From NCBI RefSeq assembly GCF_001889605.1, contig NZ_CP018171.1:4362501-4426500 (forward strand): a stretch of 64,000 bases of DNA, written 5' to 3'. The translations under genes and the position numbers were made by a program. This stretch comes from Aquibium oceanicum (GTDB taxonomy: Bacteria; Pseudomonadota; Alphaproteobacteria; Rhizobiales; Rhizobiaceae). Positions 51,536 through 59,238 of this stretch are shown here, piece by piece. The first letter of the stretch is position 1. Every line of letters starts with the position of its first letter. Under the pieces are notes generated by a model that saw only the letters and a list, made by a program, of their open reading frames with translations, was not told the DNA's origin and searched no databases.

Positions 51536-52627
51536 ATGAGGAACCCGAGGCTCACGCGCTCGGTCTTCGCCGTTCTGGCGCTGACCTATGTCCTGACGCA
51601 TCTTCTCGGGCACGCGCATGCGCAGAGCTCGCTCGGCATCGGCACCAACGAGGCGATGCTGCCGCAGACCGGCCTCTTCGGCGGGTTTCTGAACTGGGTG
51701 AACGTACAGCAGCAGGCGTTCTACCGCGCCCTGACCGGCGCGCTGAAGGCGATGCGCGAGGACGGGTCCAGGCTCTGGGTGCTGGTCGGGCTCTCCTTCG
51801 CCTACGGCGTCTTCCACGCCGCCGGACCGGGCCACGGCAAGGCGGTGATCTCGTCCTACATGCTGGCCAACGAGGTGGCGCTGCGTCGCGGCATCCTCCT
51901 GTCCTTCGTCTCCGCTCTTCTCCAGGGCGCCAGCGCGGTCGTCATGGTCGGGCTGGTGTTCCTCGTGCTGCGCGGCACCTCGGTGTCGATGACCGACGCG
52001 ACATGGTTTCTGGAGATCGCGAGCTATGCCCTGATCACGCTCTTCGGCGCCTGGCTGCTCTGGCAGAAGCTCCGGCCCCGCTTCGCGCGCCTGTCGGGCA
52101 AGGCGCCGGCGCACAGCCTTTCGGCCGCCGCCTCGCACGCGCATGATCATTCTGCCGGCCATCACCATGCGCAGGATCATCATCATGCGCATGATCATCA
52201 TCACGGCCACGGCCACCATCACGATCATCACCACCATGCCGCGGGCGAGGTCTGCGAGACCTGCGGCCACAGCCACGCGCCGGACCCGGCGCTGATTTCG
52301 GGCGACCGCTTCGATTGGCGCACCGCATGGACGGCGGTCGCGGCCGTCGGCCTGCGCCCCTGCTCGGGCGCGCTGATCGTTCTAACCTTCGCCTTCCTCA
52401 ACGGGCTCTGGCTCGGCGGCATCGTCTCCGTGCTCGCCATGTCGATAGGCACCGCGATCACGGTCTCTGCGCTGGCGACGCTCGCCGTCACGGCCAAGAA
52501 CTGGGCCGTCGCGCTCGCCGGGGACGGGCGCACGGGCAATACGATCCACGCGGCCATCGAGATCGGCGGCGCGGCGCTTGTTTTTCTGTTGGGGCTGATG
52601 CTGCTCGCGGCGAGCTTGCAGGCGTAA
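51536..52627 (+). CDS. NicO/RcnA family nickel/cobalt exporter with His-rich loop
   Basis: 363 residues, about six to seven transmembrane helices. The conserved FHAAGPGHGKAVISSYMLAN (94-113) and GLRPCSGALIVLTFAFLNGL are the two NicO motifs. Between them residues 201-236 are a cytosolic stretch with more than twenty His, then Cys240 and Cys243 in CETCGHSH, giving a large metal-binding loop. Exports Ni or Co, possibly Zn. Operon with DUF1007. Confidence 0.9.
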   Translation: MRNPRLTRSVFAVLALTYVLTHLLGHAHAQSSLGIGTNEAMLPQTGLFGGFLNWVNVQQQAFYRALTGALKAMREDGSRLWVLVGLSFAYGVFHAAGPGHGKAVISSYMLANEVALRRGILLSFVSALLQGASAVVMVGLVFLVLRGTSVSMTDATWFLEIASYALITLFGAWLLWQKLRPRFARLSGKAPAHSLSAAASHAHDHSAGHHHAQDHHHAHDHHHGHGHHHDHHHHAAGEVCETCGHSHAPDPALISGDRFDWRTAWTAVAAVGLRPCSGALIVLTFAFLNGLWLGGIVSVLAMSIGTAITVSALATLAVTAKNWAVALAGDGRTGNTIHAAIEIGGAALVFLLGLMLLAASLQA

Positions 52628-52674
52628 GTCTTCCGGCGAGCCGGGCGCAGGGAATTGAAGCGCTTGCCTTGTCT

Positions 52675-52702
52675 CGGCAATGCATTTGCATTACCTTTGC
52701 CG
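52675..52702. promoter_or_regulatory. Candidate operator of the PrlF-YhaV pair
   Basis: AATGCA-TT-TGCATT at 52679-52692 lies within a wider symmetric setting (cggcaa at 52675 and ttgccg at 52697). It ends 35 bp before the antitoxin ATG. Swapped-hairpin AbrB antitoxins bind such palindromes to autorepress. Inference from place and symmetry. Confidence 0.45.
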
Positions 52703-52736
52703 CGATGACCAACCTTCGAAGGGCCGGGTAGAGACA

Positions 52737-53057
52737 ATGGCGCTTGCCGAAGACACATCCAAGCTCACCGACCGCTACCAGACCACGGTGCCGAGCAGCG
52801 TGCGCAGGCAGTTGAAGCTCGCGAAGGGCGACCAGATCCGCTACCGCACCGACGAGACCGGCCGGGTGTACATCGAAGCGGTGCGGGACGAGGCCGACCC
52901 GGCGCTCGGGGCTTTTCTCGACTTCATCGAGACCGACATCAGGACCCATCCCGAGCGGCTGGAGGCTTTCGGCGGGACGCTTCGCGATCGGCTGCAGGCG
53001 CTCGTCGGTGACATCGATGTCGATCTCGACGAGCCGCTCTCCGCGGACGACGATTGA
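52737..53057 (+). CDS. prlF: PrlF/SohA-type antitoxin (AbrB fold)
   Basis: 106 residues from ATG 52737. Swapped-hairpin AbrB domain: SKLTDRYQTTVPSSVRRQLKLAKGDQIRYRTDETGRVYIE, then a C-terminal helix region (LGAFLDFIETDIRTHPERL) as in PrlF. It neutralises YhaV and binds the shared promoter. TTGA overlap with the toxin gene. Confidence 0.88.
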   Translation: MALAEDTSKLTDRYQTTVPSSVRRQLKLAKGDQIRYRTDETGRVYIEAVRDEADPALGAFLDFIETDIRTHPERLEAFGGTLRDRLQALVGDIDVDLDEPLSADDD

Positions 53058-53572
53058 AGAAGCCCGCACCAGCGCGCCAGCCGCCGCTCAGCGTCAACGG
53101 ATGGTCGATCTATGCGCATCCCTTGTTCCTGGGGCAGCTTCAGGACTTGGTCGAGGAGGTCGAGGCATACAAGGCGCGGGACCCCGCGAATTATCGGAGC
53201 AAGAACTGTACGAAGCGACTGGCGGCGATAACCCGGCTTGTCACAAGCGACATACCCGTCGACCCGGCAGCCGCGCAGTTCCGGCAGGGCGGCACGCTGG
53301 GCAGTGCCCGCAAGCACTGGTTCAGGGCGAAATTTTTCCAGCAGTACCGGCTCTTCTTCCGGTTCGACAGCGCGAGCAGGATCATCGTGGTCGCATGGGT
53401 GAACGACGACCGCACCCTGCGCGCATACGGCAGCAGGAATGACGCCTACGCAACATTCAGGAACATGCTCGACAACGGCAATCCGCCCGACGATTTCAAA
53501 GAGCTGTTGGCGGCAGCGAAGGGCTCGGCGTCACGGTTTGCCGACACCATGAAGTCGTCGCTCGACGAGTAG
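53054..53572 (+). CDS. yhaV: YhaV-type RNase toxin
   Basis: 172 residues starting at TTG 53054 inside the antitoxin stop. NGWSIYAHPLFLGQLQDLVEEVEA, then GTLGSARKHWFRAKFFQQYRLFFRFDSASRIIVVAWVNDDRTLRAYGSRNDAYATFRNML match the YhaV family (RelE-like RNase that cuts mRNA on ribosomes). Complete. The start by TTG suggests limited translation relative to the antitoxin. Confidence 0.88.
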   Translation: MKKPAPARQPPLSVNGWSIYAHPLFLGQLQDLVEEVEAYKARDPANYRSKNCTKRLAAITRLVTSDIPVDPAAAQFRQGGTLGSARKHWFRAKFFQQYRLFFRFDSASRIIVVAWVNDDRTLRAYGSRNDAYATFRNMLDNGNPPDDFKELLAAAKGSASRFADTMKSSLDE

Positions 53573-53587
53573 ATCGATCCGTGCGCC

Positions 53588-54550
53588 CTACCCGAGTTCG
53601 TCCTCGATATGGGCGCGGACGATCTCGTCGAAGCTTTGTTCCGCCGCGAAGCCCAGCGTGCGGGCACGATCCGCGGAGAAGCGTGTTGGCCAGTTCTTCA
53701 CGATCGCCCAGATCGTCGCGTCCGGTTCCTCGCGGATGAGCCTTGCCGTATCCGGCCCGGCGATGCGGGCGAGTGCTTCGATCTGCTCGCCGACGGTGAC
53801 GGCGACGCCGGGCATGGTGAGATTGCGGCGCGGGCCGACGCTCTCGCCATCGAGGCCGGCGGCATGGACGAGGAAGCCGACGGCCGCGCGCGGGCTGGCA
53901 TGGGTGTGCAGCACGGAGCGCGGCACGGGCAGGATCGCCGGCTGGCCCGCGAGGGGCTCGCGGATGATGCCGGAAAAGAAGCTGGAGGCGGCCTTGTTGG
54001 GCTTGCCGGGACGCACACAGATGGTGGGCAGGCGGATGCCGATGCCGTCGAAGAAGCCGCGCCGGCTATAGTCGGTCAGAAGCGCCTCCGACATCAGCTT
54101 CTGCGTGCCGTAGGAGGTGAGCGGGATCGGGTGGAACTCGTCGGGGATCACGTCAGGGAACGGCGCGCCGAACACGGCGATGGAGGAGGTGAAGACGACG
54201 CGCGGCGCGATGCCGGCATGGCGGATCGCCTCGAACAGCGCGCGCGTGCCGTCGAGATTGACGCGGTAACCCTTTTCGAAATCGGCTTCGGCCTCGCCCG
54301 AGACCACGCCGGCGAGATGAAAGACGACGTCGGGCTTGAAACCGACCAGCCGCTCCGCGGCGCCGTCGTCGGCGAGGTCGCCGGTGAGGGTGGTGATCTT
54401 CGCGCCGGGGAGATCGGGGGCTTCGGGCGCGACGATGTCGTGCAGGACGAGTTCCGCGATCGGCTTGCCGTTCAGTTCGCCCGCCGCGACCAGACGCCCG
54501 GTCAGCTTGCGGCCGATCATGCCGGCCGCGCCGGTGATCAGGATGCGCAT
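53588..54550 (-). CDS. denD: NAD-dependent epimerase/dehydratase family protein, D-erythronate dehydrogenase-like
   Basis: 320 residues, extended SDR. Rossmann motif GAAGMIGRKL (8-17), catalytic Tyr147-xxx-Lys151 (TSYGTQKLMSE) with Ser122/123. The sequence pattern (FTSSIAVFGAPFPDVIPDEF, PTICVRPGKPNKAASSFFSGIIREPL) is that of DenD, which oxidises D-erythronate to 2-keto-D-erythronate. No OtnK/OtnI-type partner is seen next to it, so the substrate stays open. Second gene after the BDH2-like SDR, 3 bp after a small membrane protein gene. Confidence 0.82.
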   Translation of the reverse strand: MRILITGAAGMIGRKLTGRLVAAGELNGKPIAELVLHDIVAPEAPDLPGAKITTLTGDLADDGAAERLVGFKPDVVFHLAGVVSGEAEADFEKGYRVNLDGTRALFEAIRHAGIAPRVVFTSSIAVFGAPFPDVIPDEFHPIPLTSYGTQKLMSEALLTDYSRRGFFDGIGIRLPTICVRPGKPNKAASSFFSGIIREPLAGQPAILPVPRSVLHTHASPRAAVGFLVHAAGLDGESVGPRRNLTMPGVAVTVGEQIEALARIAGPDTARLIREEPDATIWAIVKNWPTRFSADRARTLGFAAEQSFDEIVRAHIEDELG

Positions 54551-54553
54551 GGT

Positions 54554-54754
54554 TCAGTCCTCCCGCTTGCTGCGCCCGCGCAGCCAGAACACGCCGAAGA
54601 AGGCCGCGACGAAGAGCACTGCGATGAGGCCCGCCGCGACCGGCGAGGTTTCGCCGACAGCGAGCATGATCGTCGGCATGAAGAAGGCGACGAGCCCGAA
54701 GCCGCCGAGGATGATTGCCGCGGCAATTGCCGCATTGCGGGTCTTGGTATCCAT
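54554..54754 (-). CDS. Small two-helix membrane protein, unknown
   Basis: 66 residues: two transmembrane helices (about 8-30 and 38-58) with a charged C-tail (LRGRSKRED). It fits tightly between the SDR (1-bp overlap, TGATG) and denD (3-bp gap), so it is expressed with them. Composition and spacing support a real gene. No family recognised. Confidence 0.7.
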   Translation of the reverse strand: MDTKTRNAAIAAAIILGGFGLVAFFMPTIMLAVGETSPVAAGLIAVLFVAAFFGVFWLRGRSKRED

Positions 54755-55512
54755 CAGAGCGTCCAGCCGCCGTCGATCGGAATCGCGGTGCCGGTGGTGA
54801 AGGCGGATTCGTCCGACGCGAGGTAGAGCGCCAGCGCCGCGATCTCGGACGCTTTGCCGACGCGACCCATCGGCTGGCGCGAGACGAAGATCTCCATCGC
54901 CTTGTCCTTGCCGCCCACGGTCTTGCCCAGATCCTCGACGCGCGTCTCCCAGGACGGCGAATGTACGGTGCCGGGGCAGATCGCGTTGCAGCGGATGCCC
55001 TGGCGGACGAAATCGGCGGCGACGGACTTGGTCAGCCCGATGACGGCCGCCTTGGTGGCGCCGTAGACGTAGCGGTTCGGCGCGCCCTTGATCGAGGAGG
55101 CGCCCGAGGACATGTTGATGATCGAGCCGGAGCTGCCCTGTTCCTTCGCCCGCGCCAGCATGCCGGGAAGGAAGCCGCGGATCATGCGGTGCATGGATTT
55201 GACGTTGAGGTCGAAGGAGAAATCCCAGTCCTTCTCCTCGCAGTCGAGCACGGTCCCGTGATGGACAAAGCCGGCCACGTTGACCAGAATGTCGATGCCG
55301 CCGATTTTTTCCGCGTAGGCTTCCACCGCTTTGGTGGATCGCACGTCGAGCTTCGCCTTCTTCGCGCGCTTCAGATCCGCGAGTTTGTCGCGGTCGAGGT
55401 CCGACGCGTGCACCGTCGCGCCTTCAGCCACGAACGCTTCCGCGATCGCGCGCCCGATCCCCTGCCCCGCGGCCGTGACGACCGCGACCTTGCCCTTGAG
55501 CCTTCCGGCCAT
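54754..55512 (-). CDS. Short-chain dehydrogenase, BDH2/DHRS6-like
   Basis: 252 residues from ATG 55512; an ATG 24 bp upstream adds eight residues. Rossmann motif TAAGQGIGRAIAEAF, catalytic Tyr150-xxx-Lys154. The stretch NVAGFVHHGTVLDCEEKDWD is strikingly like human BDH2 (DHRS6), a cytosolic 3- or 4-oxo-acid dehydrogenase. C-terminal YLASDESAFTTGTAIPIDGGW is classical SDR. First gene of the SDR-small membrane protein-denD operon, so it probably oxidises a sugar acid or hydroxy acid. Confidence 0.88.
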   Translation of the reverse strand: MAGRLKGKVAVVTAAGQGIGRAIAEAFVAEGATVHASDLDRDKLADLKRAKKAKLDVRSTKAVEAYAEKIGGIDILVNVAGFVHHGTVLDCEEKDWDFSFDLNVKSMHRMIRGFLPGMLARAKEQGSSGSIINMSSGASSIKGAPNRYVYGATKAAVIGLTKSVAADFVRQGIRCNAICPGTVHSPSWETRVEDLGKTVGGKDKAMEIFVSRQPMGRVGKASEIAALALYLASDESAFTTGTAIPIDGGWTL

Positions 55513-55602
55513 GATTTTCCCTCCCGTGATGCTCACATCGGTTCGTTCGGACCGTGGAGATGTTCGTAAATCGCCGCGGCCCGGAAGGCAAAGCCCATCC
55601 CG

Positions 55603-56541
55603 CTACGAGCCATGTCTTTGCTTGTCCTTCACGCCGTGATCAGCGCAGCGGCCGAATTCGGGTTCGACGGTCGCATGGCCGATCCCGTGGTGCTCGGACA
55701 GGCGGGACTTGATGGCGCCGATGGCGGCATGGCTGTCGGTCTCCTCAACCAGGCAGGCGTGCAGCGTCGCCATGTTGCGCGTCCCGTCGAGCGACCAGAC
55801 GTGCATGTGGTGGATCTCGCGCACGCCCTCGACGTTGGCCTCGATGTCGCGGGCGATGCGGTCGCGGTCCATGCTTAGCGGCGTGCCTTCCAGGAGCACG
55901 TGGCCGGCGTCGCGGACCAGCCCCCAGGCGCTGCGGAAGAGCAGGAGCGCCACCAGCACCGACAGGATGGGGTCGATCGGGTACCAGCCGGTGGCGAGGA
56001 TGACGCCGGCGGCCACGAGCGCGGCGACCGACCCGAGCAGGTCGCCGATCACGTGCAACAGCGCGCCGCGCATGTTGAGATCCTCGCGGCTGCCGCCGTG
56101 GAGCACCAGGAAGGCGCCGATGTTGATGGCCAGCCCCAGAAGCGCGATAACCAGCATTGGCCGACCGAGCACCGGGCTCGGATCGCTGAAGCGGTCCCAG
56201 GCCTCCCAGACGATCCAGGCGGCGATCGCGAAGATGGTCAGCCCGTTGGTGTAGGCCACCAGCGTCTTGAGGCGGTCGTAGCCGTAGGTGAGGCGGCTGG
56301 TGGCGCTGCGCTCGGCGAGATGGAAGGCGTACCACGCGAAGGCGAGCGACACGGAATCGGTGAGCATGTGGCCGGCATCCGCCAGCAACGCCAGAGATCC
56401 GGTGAGGATGCCGCCCACGGCCTCGGCGACCATGAAGCCGCCGGTCAGGACCGCGGCGATCAGCATGCGCGTCTTGTTCGCGCCGTGAGCGTGGCCGCGG
56501 CCATGGTGGTCGTGGCCGTGGTGATCGTGACTATGTGCCAT
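55603..56541 (-). CDS. Cation diffusion facilitator (zinc exporter, ZitB/CzcD type)
   Basis: 312 residues with His-rich N-tail (HSHDHHGHDHHGRGHAHG), six transmembrane helices and a C-terminal cytosolic dimer domain. Metal-site residues His58-Asp62 (AGHMLTDS) and His163-Asp167 (LLHVIGDLLGS) are the HxxxD pairs of zinc-specific CDF proteins. C-terminal HHMHVWSLDGTRNMATLHACL is also typical. Likely exports Zn from the cytosol by proton antiport. Confidence 0.93.
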   Translation of the reverse strand: MAHSHDHHGHDHHGRGHAHGANKTRMLIAAVLTGGFMVAEAVGGILTGSLALLADAGHMLTDSVSLAFAWYAFHLAERSATSRLTYGYDRLKTLVAYTNGLTIFAIAAWIVWEAWDRFSDPSPVLGRPMLVIALLGLAINIGAFLVLHGGSREDLNMRGALLHVIGDLLGSVAALVAAGVILATGWYPIDPILSVLVALLLFRSAWGLVRDAGHVLLEGTPLSMDRDRIARDIEANVEGVREIHHMHVWSLDGTRNMATLHACLVEETDSHAAIGAIKSRLSEHHGIGHATVEPEFGRCADHGVKDKQRHGS

Positions 56542-56591
56542 GGTTCCTGCCTTTCGTCCGGCAGGTCTTACATCAGCGATCGCGCGTTATA

Positions 56592-57275
56592 CTATTCCCG
56601 CGCCTGCGCGCGGATGTCTTCCAGACGGCGCTTCTGCCGGCCGTCCGGGTCGAAATTCCGCGGATCGAGCCACGCCTCGAATGCGGCGCGTAGTGCCGGC
56701 CATTCGCCGTCGATGATCGAGAACCAGGCGGTGTCGCGGTTTTCGCCCTTCACGATGATGTGCTGCCGGAACACGCCCTCGAAGGTGAAGCCGAACCGGA
56801 GGGCGGCGCGCTTGGAGGGCTCGTTGCGGTCGTTGCACTTCCATTCGTAGCGGCGGTAGCCGAGATCGTCGAAGACGTGGCGGGCGAAGAGGAAGAAGGC
56901 CTCGGTCGCAAGCCGGGACCGCTGCATGCGCGGGCCCCAGTGGATGTTGCCGATCTCGATGACCCCGTGCGCCGGATCGATGCGCATCAGCGTCTGGCGC
57001 CCGACGGCCTCGCCACTCGCCTTGTCGATCACGGCGAAGAACAACGGATCCTCGCTCGACTCGACCTTCGCGAGCCAGACCTGAAAATCTGCCCGGTCGG
57101 GCGGCGTGGTCTCGAACAGCCAGCGGAAACGATCGTCCGCGTTTCCCTCGGTCGCTGCCCTGAACAGGTCGTCGCCGTGCCTATCGGCCGACAGCGGCTC
57201 GAGGCGGACATAGCGGCCGTCTATCGGCGCGCGGGCCGGCCGGGCACGCGGGGTCCACCTGGAGAGGTCGGTCAT
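56592..57275 (-). CDS. GNAT family acetyltransferase (RimJ/RimL-like)
   Basis: 227 residues from ATG 57275 with aaggaga upstream; the frame opens further up but without a protein-like start. The RimJ/RimL pattern is visible: DGRYVRLEPLSADRHGDDLF, GRQTLMRIDPAHGVIEIGNIHWGPRMQRSRLATEAFFLFARHVFDDLGYRRYEWKCNDRNEPSKRAALRFGFTFEGVFRQH. It likely acetylates a protein or small-molecule amine. Divergent from vapB, sharing a 98-bp gap with the palindrome at 57296. Confidence 0.88.
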   Translation of the reverse strand: MTDLSRWTPRARPARAPIDGRYVRLEPLSADRHGDDLFRAATEGNADDRFRWLFETTPPDRADFQVWLAKVESSEDPLFFAVIDKASGEAVGRQTLMRIDPAHGVIEIGNIHWGPRMQRSRLATEAFFLFARHVFDDLGYRRYEWKCNDRNEPSKRAALRFGFTFEGVFRQHIIVKGENRDTAWFSIIDGEWPALRAAFEAWLDPRNFDPDGRQKRRLEDIRAQARE

Positions 57276-57295
57276 GTCGATGTCTCCTTGAAGAC

Positions 57296-57319
57296 GGAAG
57301 CATAGCAGCATATGCTTCC
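57296..57319. promoter_or_regulatory. Candidate VapBC operator
   Basis: Perfect 9-bp inverted repeat GGAAGCATA-N6-TATGCTTCC, 55 bp upstream of the vapB GTG and 20 bp upstream of the divergent GNAT gene. VapB-type proteins bind such sites. Confidence 0.6.
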
Positions 57320-57373
57320 ACATCGCGTGCGGCCAGATCGCGCGAGCCTGCTGAGCCAGAGGAAACGGCACCG

Positions 57374-57640
57374 GTGGCCATCACCATCCGCAACAAGGAA
57401 ACGGAAGAGCTGATCCGCAGGATCGGCCGCCGCACCGGCGAAGGGCCGAGTGCCGTGATACGTCGGCTGGCGGAGAGGGAGGCCGTGCAGCAGCCCACCA
57501 GAGTTTCCGAAGAGGAAGTGCAGCGCCGACTGGCTTTCATGGCCGATCTGAGAAAGCGTTATCCGCCGCCGGACGATGGAACGACATGGGCCGACCTCGA
57601 AGAGGAAATGGATTCCATCTTCGGCGACGATCTGAAATAG
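57374..57640 (+). CDS. vapB: VapB-type antitoxin (PSK/Rv0623-like)
   Basis: 88 residues from GTG 57374. N-terminal domain MAITIRNKETEELIRRIGRRTGEGPSAVIRRLAERE is the type II antitoxin PSK-factor DNA-binding domain. The C-terminal tail (YPPPDDGTTWADLEEEMDSIFGDDL) is acidic and binds the toxin. It precedes vapC by 3 bp. Confidence 0.88.
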   Translation: MAITIRNKETEELIRRIGRRTGEGPSAVIRRLAEREAVQQPTRVSEEEVQRRLAFMADLRKRYPPPDDGTTWADLEEEMDSIFGDDLK

Positions 57641-57643
57641 CCG

Positions 57644-58048
57644 ATGGAACTCGTGGCAGACACGTCCGCCTTCGTGGCGATCTACCGCAATGAAGAAGCC
57701 GCGGGACCTTGTGCGCAGGCTCTCGCGCGGGCGACTCGCATTTTCATTCCTGCCAGTTGCCGGGTCGAAGCGGCACTGCTTCGCCGGCCCGGCAATGACT
57801 TTTTCGAATGGTTTCGCAGGTTCACGAGCATTCCCGCCTACGGCAGCGCCGATCTTACCGAGGGCGTGATCGATGCCGCGACCACCGCAGCGCGTTTCTA
57901 CGGCAAAGGCTCCGGCCACCCCGCCCGGCTGAATTTCGGCGATTGTCTCGTCTATGCCGTCGCCAAGCAACGCGACCTGCCGCTCCTGTTCGTCGGCGAC
58001 GACTTCGTCCATACCGACATCACACCCGCCCTCTCACTGGAAACCTGA
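57644..58048 (+). CDS. vapC: VapC-type PIN domain ribonuclease toxin
   Basis: 134 residues. PIN acidic residues present: Asp6 (VADTSAF), Glu42 (CRVEAALL), Asp100 (NFGDCLVYA) and Asp119 (FVGDDF), the metal-binding set for RNA cleavage. The GKGSGHPARLNFGDCLVYAVAK stretch is typical of rhizobial VapC. Ends 2 bp before the aminotransferase start. Confidence 0.92.
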   Translation: MELVADTSAFVAIYRNEEAAGPCAQALARATRIFIPASCRVEAALLRRPGNDFFEWFRRFTSIPAYGSADLTEGVIDAATTAARFYGKGSGHPARLNFGDCLVYAVAKQRDLPLLFVGDDFVHTDITPALSLET

Positions 58049-58050
58049 TC

Positions 58051-59238
58051 ATGCTCCATACCGTCGCCGCCTTCGACCGCATCGGCGAGGAAAACGCGTT
58101 CGCCGTGCTGGCGCGCGCGACGCTGCTCGCCGCCCAGGGCAAGGACGTCATCAACCTCGGCATCGGACAGCCCGACTTCCGTACGCCGGAGCACATCGTG
58201 GAAGCCGCGATCAAGGCACTGCGCGACGGCCATCATGGGTACACGCCCGCGACCGGCCTCCTGGCGACGCGCGAGGCGGTCGTGCGGCGCACGATGACGA
58301 CCACCGGCATCGAGGTCTCGCCGGAGAACGTCGTCATCCTGCCGGGCGGCAAGCCGACCATGTATGCGACGATCGTGCTGTTCGGCGAGCCGGGCGCGGA
58401 GATCCTCTATCCCGACCCGGGCTTTCCGATCTATCGCTCGATGATCGAGTTCACGGGGGCTGCGCCGGTTCCCGTGCCGATCCGCGAGGAGAACGGCTTT
58501 GCCTTCTCGGCCGAGGAGACGCTGGCGCTGATCACGCCGAAAACGCGGCTCCTGATCGTCAACTCGCCGGCCAACCCGACCGGCGGCGTGACGCCGAAAT
58601 CCGAGATCGACAAGCTCGTGGCCGGGCTGGAGAAGCACCCGCACGTGGCGGTGCTGTCGGACGAGATCTACGACGTCATGACCTATGACGGAGAGACGCA
58701 TCATTCGCTCCTGAACTATCCCGAGATCCGCGACCGGCTGATCGTGCTCAACGGCTGGTCCAAGACCTGGGCGATGACCGGCTGGCGCATGGGCTGGTCG
58801 ATCTGGCCGGACCAACTCTACGACAAGATCCGCAAGCTCGCGGTGAACTGCTGGTCCTGCGTCAACGCGCCCTCGCAATATGCCGGCATCGCGGCAATAG
58901 ACGGCCCGCAGGACGAGGTGGAGAAGATGATGCGCGCCTTCGACCGGCGCAGGAAGATCGTCGTGGAGGGTCTGAACAGCCTGCCCGGCGTCTCGTGCAT
59001 CACGCCGAAGGGCGCCTTCTACGCCTTCCCGAACATCAAGGACACCGGCTGGAAGGCGAAGCCGCTCGCTTCCGCGCTTCTGGAGGACAAGAGCGTGGCG
59101 CTGATCGGCGGCCCCGATTTCGGCATCCTCGGCGAGGGCTACCTGCGGCTGTCCTATGCCAATTCCGAGGAGAGCATCCTGAGGGCGATCGACCGGATGG
59201 ACGATTTCCTCCGTTCGGGCGCGACTCAGAAGTCGTAG
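58051..59238 (+). CDS. Class I/II PLP-dependent aminotransferase
   Basis: 395 residues from ATG 58051. Fold type I: GIGQPDFRTPEHI, Asn175 (NSPANPTGGV), Asp204 (LSDEIYD) and PLP lysine Lys238 (GWSKTWAMTGWRMGW). C-terminal ending LRLSYANSEE carries the carboxylate-binding Arg. Aspartate/aromatic aminotransferase-like, substrate not identifiable. Its 3' end overlaps the convergent permease by 13 bp. Confidence 0.92.
   Translation: MLHTVAAFDRIGEENAFAVLARATLLAAQGKDVINLGIGQPDFRTPEHIVEAAIKALRDGHHGYTPATGLLATREAVVRRTMTTTGIEVSPENVVILPGGKPTMYATIVLFGEPGAEILYPDPGFPIYRSMIEFTGAAPVPVPIREENGFAFSAEETLALITPKTRLLIVNSPANPTGGVTPKSEIDKLVAGLEKHPHVAVLSDEIYDVMTYDGETHHSLLNYPEIRDRLIVLNGWSKTWAMTGWRMGWSIWPDQLYDKIRKLAVNCWSCVNAPSQYAGIAAIDGPQDEVEKMMRAFDRRRKIVVEGLNSLPGVSCITPKGAFYAFPNIKDTGWKAKPLASALLEDKSVALIGGPDFGILGEGYLRLSYANSEESILRAIDRMDDFLRSGATQKS

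Noticed and set aside
52180-52250. Repetitive cat/cac tracts as a DNA repeat array
   Set aside because: They encode the His-rich loop of the NicO exporter in frame; not a CRISPR or structural repeat.
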